Shown here one piece after another: positions 10,780 through 22,150 of a stretch of DNA of 64,000 nt (positions are counted from its first letter, which is position 1; each line of letters opens with the position of its first letter). The notes below the pieces were generated by a model. The model saw only the letters and a program-made list of their open reading frames with translations, did not search any database and was not told the DNA's origin. A program made the translations under genes and the position numbers. Origin of the DNA: Pisaster brevispinus (lineage: Eukaryota > Echinodermata > Asteroidea > Forcipulatida > Asteriidae); contig JAMKCF010000002.1 in NCBI GenBank assembly GCA_023634235.1, positions 14,441,091-14,505,090 on the forward strand, given 5' to 3'.

Positions 10780-11125
10780 AAGCGAAACTGGGCTGGTTAG
10801 TTACCGTGCATGGCATCAGTGGCCCTGGCAGCGGAGCGTTTTGTAACAAGATCCCAAACTTCTCTGAAAGTCCATCACGGTGCTGGTTTTTGTGACCAGT
10901 TTGGAGCATGACAATCCCAACGTTTCTGGTCTGAAAGTCGGGAGGGACGGCGGTTAATTGGGAAAGGTGAAGCCAGTAATGCGAGGTACTGCCACTCCAG
11001 ACATAATATTCATTACAGTTTGTCATAAGCTTTCCAGATGTGTTGTCCTTTGAATATGTCCGTGATTCAGGAGTGGCGAAATGACCCCAAAAGATGGCCA
11101 TTTGATAAAAATACGCCGCCGATGG
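10780..11125. promoter_or_regulatory. Complex block, candidate cis-regulatory DNA
   Basis: Sequence complexity is high and there are homeodomain-like sites (GGTTAATTGGG, ATATTCATTACAG). A 110-codon minus-strand open stretch (10769-11101) has no recognisable motif. Either an unknown exon or conserved non-coding DNA; I favour the second. Confidence 0.25.
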
Positions 11126-12049
11126 TGCTCTAGGAAAAAAGAATAAATACTATTTGAATCATGTCATGCGTTTTAAATGCTATTGTTTTGGAGGGAAATG
11201 GTGAGTCTGTTAACTCAAAGATTACAGCTTGATAAATGATTAGTTCTTATTCGTACAGTGGTAGAAACTCGAAACTTGATGTGGTTGTCTAAAGTAGGTT
11301 TTTAAGATAAACAATGTTTTTTACTCAGGTGGCCTTTAGTTCAGGATCTTTGGGGCCAATCATGTGACGTTGACATCACTCCGCAATTCTCAGAGGAGTC
11401 TAACGAGGACGATTATTTTTGAAGGGCAGGTCTTTTTATCTCCTACGGTTTGTACCTTCTTCGGCTTGGCACCACATGTTTGGGAAAGAACAGGAAATTT
11501 GGGTTTTACATCTAGGATACGGGGATAAAGTGTAAAATGTATTTGGGGACTTTCAGAGTCTACATACTGAATCCCATACAGGTGTTTTTACCTATTTTAA
11601 GTAGGTTACTCCGAGGTTAGGAGTAAGGGGCCACTCTAGGTTTTAGGGGGTAATGGGTACCTGCATGTTTTATGTCAAAGGTTAGCTGTTGTGCACTTCT
11701 CATTATCCCTTGCTGGGGTTTCTTGAAGGGGGTTTGGGACCGACTTCAGTCGAGGTACACCAGTAATGTCTGTCTCAGTCATATCAGGTCTACGGGGGGA
11801 GGGGGTAACGGGGACCAACCTTAACATTTTCTTAAGGGGGGCCAATCTTATTGGGGACGGGGGACTAACCTTATTGAGGGAAGGTAGACTAACTTTTTTT
11901 GGGGTTGCTTTTTGGAATTTTGTTGGAACAGATGACGAAGGTGAAGAAAGCTGACAATTGCTTTTAAAGTCAGCATTAAAACAAAATATAAATACAAGTT
12001 TTTAGGGTACATTTTCAGCCGGGAAAACAAATTGTACATTTTTTGGGGG

Positions 12050-12560
12050 TGTTTTTTCTTTTGTTGCCAGTTTCAGTTTTATTTTTCCCTAAAGCCTGAA
12101 GGCCACCACCATTACAAAGTTGATTCCTTTACAAGGCCAGCACAAACAGAGTCTTCTTTTGTTTTCTTCATTTATTATAAATCCCCAACAACCTCTCCTA
12201 ATCTCCAGAGAAACCTCCAAGGATGCTTTGCTGGCGTCACAACCAAATTGTTCTTTATCTCCGGCCTGTCTGTCGGTGAAAAGCCCATCCTTAAAAAAAG
12301 AGCTGACGTGGCTGACAAGCAGAAGATCTTGTATAAACGATGTTATGTATCTTGAAGTGGAAGAGAGGGGGGGGGGGTTCTTTTGATGAGCTGTTCCTAT
12401 CAAAAGAATAAAGGAATTTAAGGTCACGTCAGGGTCGCTTAACAAGCTGTTCTTTTTCTTGCGGGAGAGGCTTAAGCCTGGCGATATTAAAGAAGCAGTC
12501 AGGGTTTTTAATGGATTTGAATGAAATGGGACTTGCCTTTGAAGTTTTGTCAAATTTAGC
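12050..12560. promoter_or_regulatory. Complex block, candidate cis-regulatory DNA
   Basis: Words such as CATTTATTATAAATC, CTATCAAAAG, GAATAAAGGAATTTAAGG and GGTCACGTCAGGGTC (nuclear-receptor or CREB-like) are packed in non-repetitive DNA. Both strands happen to be open for 100-150 codons without any recognisable protein. Assigned on texture only. Confidence 0.3.
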
Positions 12561-14740
12561 TCCGAGGTGAAATGAAATTAAGAGGGGGGGGCGGGGAAAG
12601 AAAAAGAAGCCTACTGTTGTTGCACACTTTGAAATTAATTTGGAAATGTGGATTGCTTGAGATGAAGGGAGTGTAATATGAATAACTGACCTGTTTATGC
12701 CATAGTGGGTGGAGTGGACATGTTACGCTGGTTATCCAGACCAGGTGACAGTTACCTATGAGGAGGATTGCATTTATAGGAAATAAACGGCAGGCAATTT
12801 TTGGAAAGTTGAATTCATTCTGAGAAAATTGTCATCCCCAGGGAATGATGGTACTGTGTTTTTCCCCCAGTAACAGGTAACTATAACTTTATGTAAGAAA
12901 TTGGAATGGCTTTCATACCTGAAAGACATGTAAGGAAATGAAGAAAAAAAACCACACCGTTTGTTTTACTTCAAAGGTAAGAAGGTTTAAGCATTTTTAT
13001 TTATTTATTTGTTTTATTACTATTTTTGTTGTTGTTGGGGGGGGGGGGAGGAGTCAACGTTACCAAACAAGTTGAACTGAAAACTGTCTGAAACTGAAGA
13101 TCAGACACTTTTACACAACATAGCTTTTACATAACTGATTGCACAAGTTAGTTTCTCAGAGACAAGAAAACGTCTCTACATATTTCTGGTGCCACAATTT
13201 GGGCTCAGCTGACGGGGTAGTTGAAATACAACCCACTTTGTATCTAGCCTACTTCTCGATAAGTCCGTTCCATGAAATGTGACCTCTGAGATAGTGTGAA
13301 GATGTACGTAACGTTTACACCTCGTAACAGTAGTGTTTTTTTGCTCTCAGAGTTGGATGCTGCAGCGTTTGCGTAACGTCAAAACGGTTTCATAAGGAAG
13401 TTCATTTTGGATCTGACGTTGCCCACTTCAACTGTGTCCCTAATGCTTTGTTCTTTTGTAAGGGCGAAATGGCCCTCTCTGAATGCAGTTCTACACTCTT
13501 TATGATTGAGATTGAAAATTTCTGTCGGGAGCAATTCATGGGGCACCGAGGCAAGGACCCAGGGGTATTAAGGCGGCAGTCACCTCTTAGTTGCTAAGCA
13601 AAGTTTGATGTCACAATACAAATCACTATGGCATTAGGGACAAGTCATCTTAAGATGAATCTTTTTGCATTAGGAAATCGAGCCCTGGTCTCTTAATTGA
13701 AATAAACAAATTTTACTTGTGACTGTCATTAGGTATGCAGAATACCTGCCCAGGAGGCAGAGTTCTTTTCACGCTCAGGCTAGCGTGTCATGTTGATACA
13801 CGGAAAGTGCGGGCCTTTACGCAAAAACGAATTGTATTTGAAAATCAACGTCACAAAACTCATAAAATAAAACCATTTAAAATGCTCCAGATTGCACCGT
13901 GGAGCATTTGAAATCAGCATCAAGTAAAAAACACTCCAAGAACCTTGTTTCAACTCAGGTCTGCTAAACTTGCAAACTTTGGTTCCAGACTGCCCGACAG
14001 TTTTGAAAAAATCATGGGGGAGACCCCTGCAAGTCTTTTTGAAAAGGGATACGTTTCTCTAAGCCCTCAAAACTGTGTGAGCACTCCGTCCAGACTGAAG
14101 AAGACGATTGGAATCTGGGCTGAAGTTATTTGGGTTGAAACTGGATGCACGGCAGGGTATCCATTGCAGCATCTTGTGGGAATCTGTTGCTGTTAGCAAG
14201 TTTAAACAGGGTTAATTGTATCTGTAAGCTAAAAAACTGCCAGCACCCGATAGGAAAACAAAAAAATATCAAATTGGAGATGGTTTTTTTTTTTTTTGTC
14301 GAGATGTTTATCTGAGAGTTCAGCGTCTGGACAGGGATGGGAATTTTCAAGATGATGCATCTGGAGGAGGGGAAGATAATACTTGAGGACTTGAAATAGT
14401 TTAGAGAATCCCTTGATAGTTGGAGAGGTAAAGTGACACTCCCGAGGTTACCTTTTAAAATAAGTTGATAAATTTGTTGATGTTTGAAGTAGCCTAGTGT
14501 TATTTTTTAAACATGTCACTTTTAGTGGATCTTCCTAAGCTGGTGTGAGGGGCCATTCAGAGTTTACAATGTTTTGAAAGCTTTAGACCTTTTTTTTTTC
14601 TCTTGGAAGTTTTGCTGGGTCAAACAAAAAAGGAATTGAAATTCCAACTTTTGTTTTCAGTTTAAGAGGAAAAAGAGGGGAAAAAAACCTGAATAATCTT
14701 TTCAAAACTGAAGTGGGTGGGTTTGTTGAAACATTTTAGA

Positions 14741-14800
14741 AAAGGTTGTTGCTGTTGTTGTTACTGTTATTGTTGCTGTTGTTGTTGTTGCTGATGTTAC
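14741..14800 (+). repeat. Imperfect (TTG)n microsatellite
   Basis: A run of TTG triplets with some CTG, TTA and ACTG interruptions. No coding context. Confidence 0.9.
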
Positions 14801-15970
14801 AATTAACTCCCGGGATCAAGTTGGCACCAACCATATTGAGTTTTACGTGTGTGCAACTAATAAAGCTAATAACCACTTTTTTTTCCCTTTTTTAAAAATA
14901 CATTTACCAACTCTATACTTTGTCGTTAAACTGGAATAGGATGTAAAATAGTAACATTTATGAAGTAGTACAGTACCTCATGCCGTACTGTAGTCATACC
15001 TTTGCGTTTAAATTCAAAGTTCCGGTGAGGAACCCTGTGACGTCTCAAAGAAGCAAAATATGGGTCCAGGATGTTGGACACAGATCTGTTGTGGTTAACT
15101 GTTGTCTTCGTACACAAATTCTGGTACATCGTAGGGTTCATGCACGGTTGAGTGGGGGGTGGTTGTAGTCTTTGATGAACGGATCTGACCGCAGGGATCT
15201 CCACTGCACTCCGCAGACCTCTGGTCCTCGCAAAAGTTGAGTCGAGGTCACACGTGGGGGTCAGCGTGGGCCAGGATTAATTAAGGACAGGGGCAGAGGG
15301 AGGAAACTGTTTGGCTATCAATTTGGGTGGCCCAGCGGGGAGGGGAGGGGAGTTGTAACAAATCTTGTCTGGGAGTAATTGCTTGTCTTGACTAGCCAGA
15401 CACTTTCGAGAAGTAAAGGTGGAACGAGGCTGTAGTGGATGGCTGCAATGTGTAAATTCTGGTGTAATGTTATTGTCAAACAGGAAGAGATTACCTCTAA
15501 TTACGCAGATATTAGATGCCTTTGTGTGCACTGTTGCAGAATATATTCACAAGGTGAAATCTGGACTATCACTTGTAATTTCACGATTCCAAGCCGAATG
15601 AAATGGAAAAGGCAGATTTCACTTGGCAACTATATTCTGAGACAATGCACGAACAAAATACATTCAGTATTTGTTTTACATAAATTGTCAGATGAGCCTT
15701 TTTCTGAAGGGTCCTATAATTATCCATATAGGACTGACTCCTACATGAAATATTGGAACGTCGCGGCAGTATACATTGCACAAATAAAGGATGACACGTG
15801 GCACGTGTTCAACCAAATGAATGACAAGGATCTGTTTGTGGTATATAATAGAAGTTAGAGTTAAATATATCTGAGATAAAGAGTTCTATTCTGCTATTCT
15901 GGTTTACTTGTCATCGATATGTAATAAGCACTGTGTACTCATAAAGTGCTTTCCGTAACCGAAAGGAGCC

Positions 15971-16161
15971 GGGCCCAATTTCATGGAGCTGCTTTAGCAC
16001 AAAAAGCAGCAAAGCACAAACAAATTTGGCTTACCAGAATAAGGTTACCAGCCAAAACATGATCTCACATGTAGCATCTGTGACTGGTATCCTGCTCATT
16101 TTTGCTTAGCAGAAAGCAGTTAAGTGATATTTTCTGCTTCTAAAAGCAGCTCTGGACCCTG
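15971..16161. mobile_element. Hairpin MITE, GGGCCC-type family, copy 2
   Basis: It starts GGGCCCAATTTCATGGAGCTGC and ends with 'aaaagcagctctgga', the eroded partner arm. The interior words 'ggcttaccagaataaggttaccagcc' (in part) and 'gactggtatcctgct' match the other copies. No ORF. Confidence 0.8.
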
Positions 16162-18352
16162 GTTGGTTTGTTCTTAATGTTTCACTCGGCTTTCTATAGT
16201 CACCATCAGAACACTTTTAATGTAAACATGGAATTGTACCCTGTAATCTTAATCACAAGATTGGTCAATTTAGTCAACCAGGAGTATGTAGCAGGCCTGA
16301 TATTTCGTTCTTGTTCTGGCAAGGCAGTTCCTTCTCACAAAAGGGCACCTCTGTCAAGATCTTGTACATTTCTTCTGGAATAATTTAAAGGGCACCAAAG
16401 CAGTGACCAGTGGGCATTGAGGCAATTGCCTCTATGAAATATGAAGGACTGATGTTTGTGTTTTGATCATGTAGGACAAAATAAAGTAGTTTTGGAATTG
16501 TTTAAAAATCTGGTAAAAAAAGTAAAGTAGTTTGGCCTTTGGTTTGCAAAGCTGCTTAGATAAAATCTTAGATTTTGAAGTGCTTTCATAGTGTGGTATA
16601 TTCGTTCTAAAGTGGCTTAGGTTGCAATTATTGAAAAATTCTGTATCAGAGGCACACACATAGCCCAGTTCCGTCACTCACAAGGATAAATTTATGATGC
16701 AATATACAATGTCGACGACATGTTTTCATATAGGTCAAATGAATTGAATATTGATTTAGGATTCTCTATGTATACTACTTGAAACCTGTAAGCGGCTACT
16801 GTAAATTTCCGTGTGGGGAGAGAGATAAATGAATGTTCGTCTTGTCTATGTTGCGGGCCGGAGAAAACATTCCTCCTCAAGAATGTGTAATACATGGGGA
16901 CGCTGGCTCGAGAGGGCCAGGTGACATCTTGTGGGTGGCTGGTGGTAGTGCTTCAGCGTGTCAGATCTGATGATTAAGTACTCACTTCACCCCGCGAGAG
17001 GGGAAGACCAAAGTGTGGAATTCGGCACCGCTGATTGCATTCCGTCAGTTGGATTAAGGCTTTTATTTTTTTGTTGTTGTCTCTTAGAAAAGGTGCTTTA
17101 CAAAGAGTAGCGAGAAGTGTAAGGCTGGAGTTGAGTTGCTTTAGAAAAGGGAAAATTACTAAGTTTTTTTTTTTTGCGCACTAGCGAGCCCAATTCCTGG
17201 GGATTTTTGAGCCTTGCTCAAGGTGGTCGCGGTTTTCACTCTGAAAAAGACGGCATAACCCCGCGCATATGCATAGTTTTACACTGGCACTGTGCGTAAT
17301 GTGTGTATCACACTGAGCACAAGGCCTGTTCTACATAGGGCATCCGCACCTGTATTACTGTTTCCAAATTTGGGGGAAAAATGGGGAAAGTTTAGGCACA
17401 GCAAGAAGAAAACTTGGACATGAGAAAGACTTTTGACCCAAATTGGTATTTGATTATCTGTATACAAAAGTTCGGGCAAATTAACCCCTCTAGCCCCCCC
17501 CCTCCCCATCCCCTCAACCAAAGGGTTCCCGTAGCCCATGCCCACTCTCCTTTTGCACCCTTTTTCGGTGCTGTAAATTTACTTTTTTTCGTAACTCTGA
17601 CTTCTTTTTTGTACAAAAGGTGCTCTTCCCTTTCCAGCGGGGCTAGATAAAACATAATGGCCCATCATCTGTGAATCATCAAAACGCCCCCTCTGGGATC
17701 CCGGTGATCCCTGTTGGTTTAGGACAGAGCAAAAGTCGCACCTAGTCCAAACATTGTTTCAGGTGCTCTCTCATGGCCGTTAGCCGGTGTGTTTAGAGGG
17801 GTGCTCATCAGGTGAGTGCAGTCACGCAGTAGTCCTTAGAGAAGTTTAGCTCGGAGCAGGGTCAGCCCCTTGGTGAAAGTGGTCAGCAACATGTTGCTAA
17901 TCGAGCTACAAACTCGTGGTCAGACAGCGCCTGACAGAGTTTTATTTTTTTTGGGGGGGGAGGGGGTGAGGTAGAGAATCAGCAAATTGGAAACATATTA
18001 AGTTTTCTTAAAGACCATGTGATTTTGATTGTTTGATTTGTTTTGCTATGATTATATAAAAATGTGGTGTAGGAATCTCTTAAGAGGGCAAAAAAGGTAC
18101 CAATTTGTTGTGTGCCCGACAGAAGCTTGTCACAAAAGCGCGCAAAATTCAACTCCGCCATGGCCCTATAGCCAAAATACGATCCTTCTCGTGTCATACC
18201 GTACTCTGGCCGTGTGCGTTCCAATTCTAGCTAGGGACAATTGAAAACTCACAAATTCATCTCATAACTTCATGTGACCTCCACAGTAATAATGATGCAT
18301 TCCAAACCAACTGCTTTTTTTTCTTCATAATTTGGGGTAGCAAAGAAAAATT

Positions 18353-18480
18353 GACCAGAGCGGGACTTGAACTTGCAACATTCGGATTAACGTGCCAGCA
18401 CTTTACCAACTGAGCTATATCTCTAGCCCTATGTTGGACTCTTTTGGTAGTCTCCCTATTTTGTCAACACCCTTGTTCAA
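18353..18480 (-). mobile_element. tRNA-related SINE, copy B (reverse)
   Basis: On the minus strand the core shows TAGCTCAGTTGGTAAAGTGC, an anticodon position reading GTT and GTTCAAGTCCC as B box. The head AACAAGGGTGTTGAC-AAAATAGGGAGA lies at 18451-18478. A small duplication (GATATAG) disturbs the acceptor region. It is a degraded mobile copy, not a tRNA gene. Confidence 0.85.
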
Positions 18481-19874
18481 CGTTTTTTTGCATTTGATTC
18501 ATGTGAATTCTGAACTCCACAACTCTCAAAATTGTCCTATCCTATTTGTGATTGAAAAAAGATTACTTTATTAGCATGTTAGTGTTGATGTTTATTTTGG
18601 AATCAATTTTGTACTCGTGAATCAAACGTGTCAACATTTTGCTAAACGACTTTGAAATCCCCAGAAGTCTTGTCTCTGACCTTCGGTAAACTACACCTAA
18701 TGAATTTGCGAGCATTAAATTCCAGTCTAAATTGGCAGTCGGGTGGTAGTGCGGGGCTCGCGTCGTTATCAGTGTGGAACTGTACATCCACTATTCCCAC
18801 TTGTCTTCATAATTCTCCCACATTCGTGATTTGATTACCAGCAGGATGGGGACCGAGGAAACAGACATGTTGCCCAGTAAACCTTAAATCCTACAAGATT
18901 TCCCAACTTTTTTGCCAAAGTACATCCAGACTGTCAAGAATCTTTCTTTTTTTTTTTTTTTTAACAGCCTCGTGAATTCCGGAGTCACCTGGGTTCACGA
19001 TCCACCACCCCCCTTCCCTTGGGGCTGGGCAGGTCACAGGGTCTGCTCATCAGAGGAAAAAGGTCACTGAGTCCCCCCCCCCCATCATTCTGCAAGTCAC
19101 TGGCTACAATTCCCTGCGGGTCCAAACTACCGACAACCCTTCATTTTTTTTTATATTTTTTTTTTTAGTTGTTGTTGAAATTCCGTTTGAATTAAGAATG
19201 CTTGTGGGACATCAATGGCAAAGGAGAGTTGAAAGGGCCGGAAAGACCCACTCTCGGCGATTGCTGAAGGAAATATCTTTATATAATTTTAATCCCTGGT
19301 AGATAGAAAGCGGGACTGGCCAGGGATGCATCAACAGGGAGTGGGTGCCGTGACTGAGGGGCAAGGGGGGATAATCAAAAAAGGAAGCCAGGCATTTTTC
19401 GGAGGAGAATCGGTCAATTTGCACAGGATGAGTTTGGACGACTGCGGGGCACATGATAGTATGTTTGGGATGCACTTCAAAGTTATTACGAGCAATTATG
19501 ATATACTGTAATCATAATGAACTATGTGGTTTGTTTTATTTGGGTTGGGGGGGGGGTTGAGGCAAGAGGAGGTGGAAGTTGGGTAATTTGGGGGTGAACT
19601 GTTGCTGGGAGGTCCTTTAATTATCAAAGGATCAAGTGGAGCATGGTGTACAGAGGTGGCAGTTCCATTTAACTAAGGCTGCAGTGCACTTGGCTTTAAA
19701 AAAAAAATGGGGGGGGGAAAAAGGGGGAAATGCGGACGTGTCTATAATGCTGAACCTTTCTTAATGAACATGTTCATCAACACGTTACGAGATAGGGTGC
19801 GCCACCTTTGAGATGGCTCTGCCAGCCGACGAGAAAGTGGGGGATCAATGTGCCGGGGGATGGTTTAATCCAGA

Positions 19875-19890
19875 GGGGGGGGGGGGGGGG
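19875..19890 (+). repeat. Run of 16 G
   Basis: One of several very long G/C homopolymers in the window. It could form a G-quadruplex, and its exact length is also prone to sequencing error. Confidence 0.9.
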
Positions 19891-20124
19891 TGGATATTCG
19901 ATCCGTCACCACCGCGGACAGTTTTCTGGATGGACGGAGAGAATACAACATCTTGATGTATTGATTGACGAAACGATGCGGAGCGTGGAGTCACACCCCC
20001 TCCATCAGGACTAATCGCACGGGAAGCCCTAAGACCAGGGACTGAACGATACTGGCAGCTAGACCCACGGGGGGGCTTTAACGCACCTCGTATTTCAGAT
20101 ACCCACGCGAGCCGTTGCACTAAG

Positions 20125-20650
20125 ATACTGTAATACTGGCTTGTTAAAGGTTGCATACACATGTATCTCTTAATCCTGTATTGATCCCCAGGGTGCTCTT
20201 CTTAATCCCTCGGTCCTCTTATAGATCCCTTACCCTTCTCGATCCGGCCATCCTGGGGAAGGGGGAGGGGTCTCTAATCTACATCTAGTAAAAGTACCGG
20301 CTATTTTAAAATACTGTCAAATGGACTTGTTACATGTTAGTGTTTTGTACATGTAAGCTTCTAATACCCTGTCAACCCCTTGGGCCCCAGTCTAGGCCCC
20401 ATTCTTGGCCCCTTGGTCCTCCTCTTATTGATCACCAGTCTCTCCTTACCCCGCCCCTTTTGGGGGGAAATGTGTTGTAAAGTGAGATTCCAATGTAAAG
20501 TCATTAAGGGACTGCAGTGTTGACTTGTTAAGTGTTATACACAAATTTGTAGCCCCTCCCCAGCCCAGTGTAAACCCCCCTTCTCGATTCCTTGGTCCTC
20601 CTTTTGTGGCCACTGGTCCCCCCTTATAGATCACTGGTCATCCTCCTCAC
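20125..20650 (+). repeat. Degenerate tandem repeat, about 180-200 bp unit, three copies
   Basis: Each unit has an 'atactgt...cttgtta' opening (near 20126, 20311 and 20513), then 'gttatacacatg'-like sequence, then a C-rich part with 'cttggtcctcctctta' and 'gatcactggtc' words. Copies are diverged. No coding sense. Confidence 0.55.
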
Positions 20651-20999
20651 TCCCAGAGTCGTTTTTGATAGGTATACACACTTGCACTATCCAAAATATG
20701 TAATCCAAAATGACTAGCAAATGTTTGCTTCGTTTGTATCGCTCGAGTTTGAAAACAGAATTTCTGTCAATAAATAACTTGATCAGGAAATGGGTGTGTC
20801 CAGGTTTCAAACCACCCATTTCTGAGCACAGAAACAGCAGAATACAGAAATCTTTATACAAAATCTTGCGACGGCCATGTGTGTTTCACCCACACGGCTC
20901 TTCCTCTTTTTTGGAACAAATCCCACATTTACCCAAATCCGGATGCATTGGAAATGAAAACCACGTTGCTGAGCTCACACACTCGCCGTTTAAAGAAAA

Positions 21000-21250
21000 T
21001 AGCTACCGCGCCTGTGTTAGGATTAGAAATAGACGGTAGAATCACGGGTACTTATCAGTGCTGCAGAGCACACCTTGGGGGATGCCTCATGTTTCGGGGG
21101 TTTGTACGTGCCGTAACTCCGGGGACGTAAGCTTGACATACTGTCTTGACGAACCGTGTTTGACGTGAGGACAGGGTTAAGATTGACACAATGCTCAGTC
21201 TTGATTTCTCCCATCGTCTTGTTGATGAAGAGCAAACGTCAGATACAGTC
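21000..21250. promoter_or_regulatory. Complex CpG-bearing block, candidate cis-regulatory DNA
   Basis: Non-repetitive DNA with many CpGs between homopolymer-rich flanks. Short open stretches on both strands show no domain. Weak call based on texture. Confidence 0.2.
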
Positions 21251-21849
21251 AAGGGTTTCTTTCCCCCCCCCCCTCCATCTTTATGAAGTTAAAATGTAAC
21301 AAATATCCTGAAAGTTTTAAGAGCTGGCTGTACAAATGGGAATGTCAAAACATTTTTCCCAGCCGAGGAAATTAATGCCAGTGTTACTGTATGTATGTTA
21401 TTAATGTCTGATTCAGTTACTTAAAGGGGTGTTTTGGGAGGTTTTTTTTCTCCAAGTGGGAAATTTTACTGAAGAGAAATCAAAGCTTTTTTTTGTGGAA
21501 TCTGTTCTTCTGTCAGTAATTGTTGGTTTTAAATGAAAAGTTGGCTCCCTTTGCAGAGTGGCCACTTGCCCTATCAGGCCTCCCACAATGAGCAGTTAAA
21601 CCTCTGTAATGTGGCCAACTGACCATGTGAGATAAACCATATGGAACAGGTGGTCCACATTGCCTAATTTGCAAATCAAACTCAATTCAGCCAGGTTTCT
21701 TTTTCTGGAAACTAAGTACCCGGTCCTTTTCGGGTACGTCCGTCCCCCTCCTCCCGTGGGGACACACCCCGCACTGACCTTTGGATATTCATAGCTCTCA
21801 CAGTGACCCCCCCCCCCTTTACTAGCTACCTAAGCCCCCCTTGAATTTC

Positions 21850-22150
21850 TCCGCAGTATGCATATTATAACCCCTACCTGTAAATGCTACGTATCTGTGG
21901 CAGCCGGTGCCCGGTAGCCACAATGAGCATACTGCCTGAAGGTACCCCCAGAGAGTGGGCTACATCAGAAGTGGAAGGATACCGGCTATGCCAACATTGG
22001 CAAGATAACGTTGATATCAGATAGAAATGTGTCAGCTTTGACTAACTTCTTCATGCGGGTCAGCAAGACGACGGTGAGGTCTTCCTGCGCTGGATGTGAA
22101 CCACGCCTTAGCCAACATTTTTGATTCGCTGTCCCCAAGGGAGCGCTGGG
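21850..22150. promoter_or_regulatory. Complex block, candidate cis-regulatory DNA
   Basis: Dense non-repetitive sequence with GC-rich words (for example GTGCCCGGTAGCCAC), free of homopolymers for about 300 bp. Function unknown; weak call. Confidence 0.2.

Noticed and set aside
10593..10781. Short ORFs overlapping (GT)n and (CT)n
   Set aside because: Simple-sequence translation, no evidence of a gene.
15439..15858. 139-codon + strand ORF as a gene
   Set aside because: No recognisable domain, no clear splice sites or promoter, and overlapping openings in other frames. A chance ORF is likelier, though a conservation test could change that.
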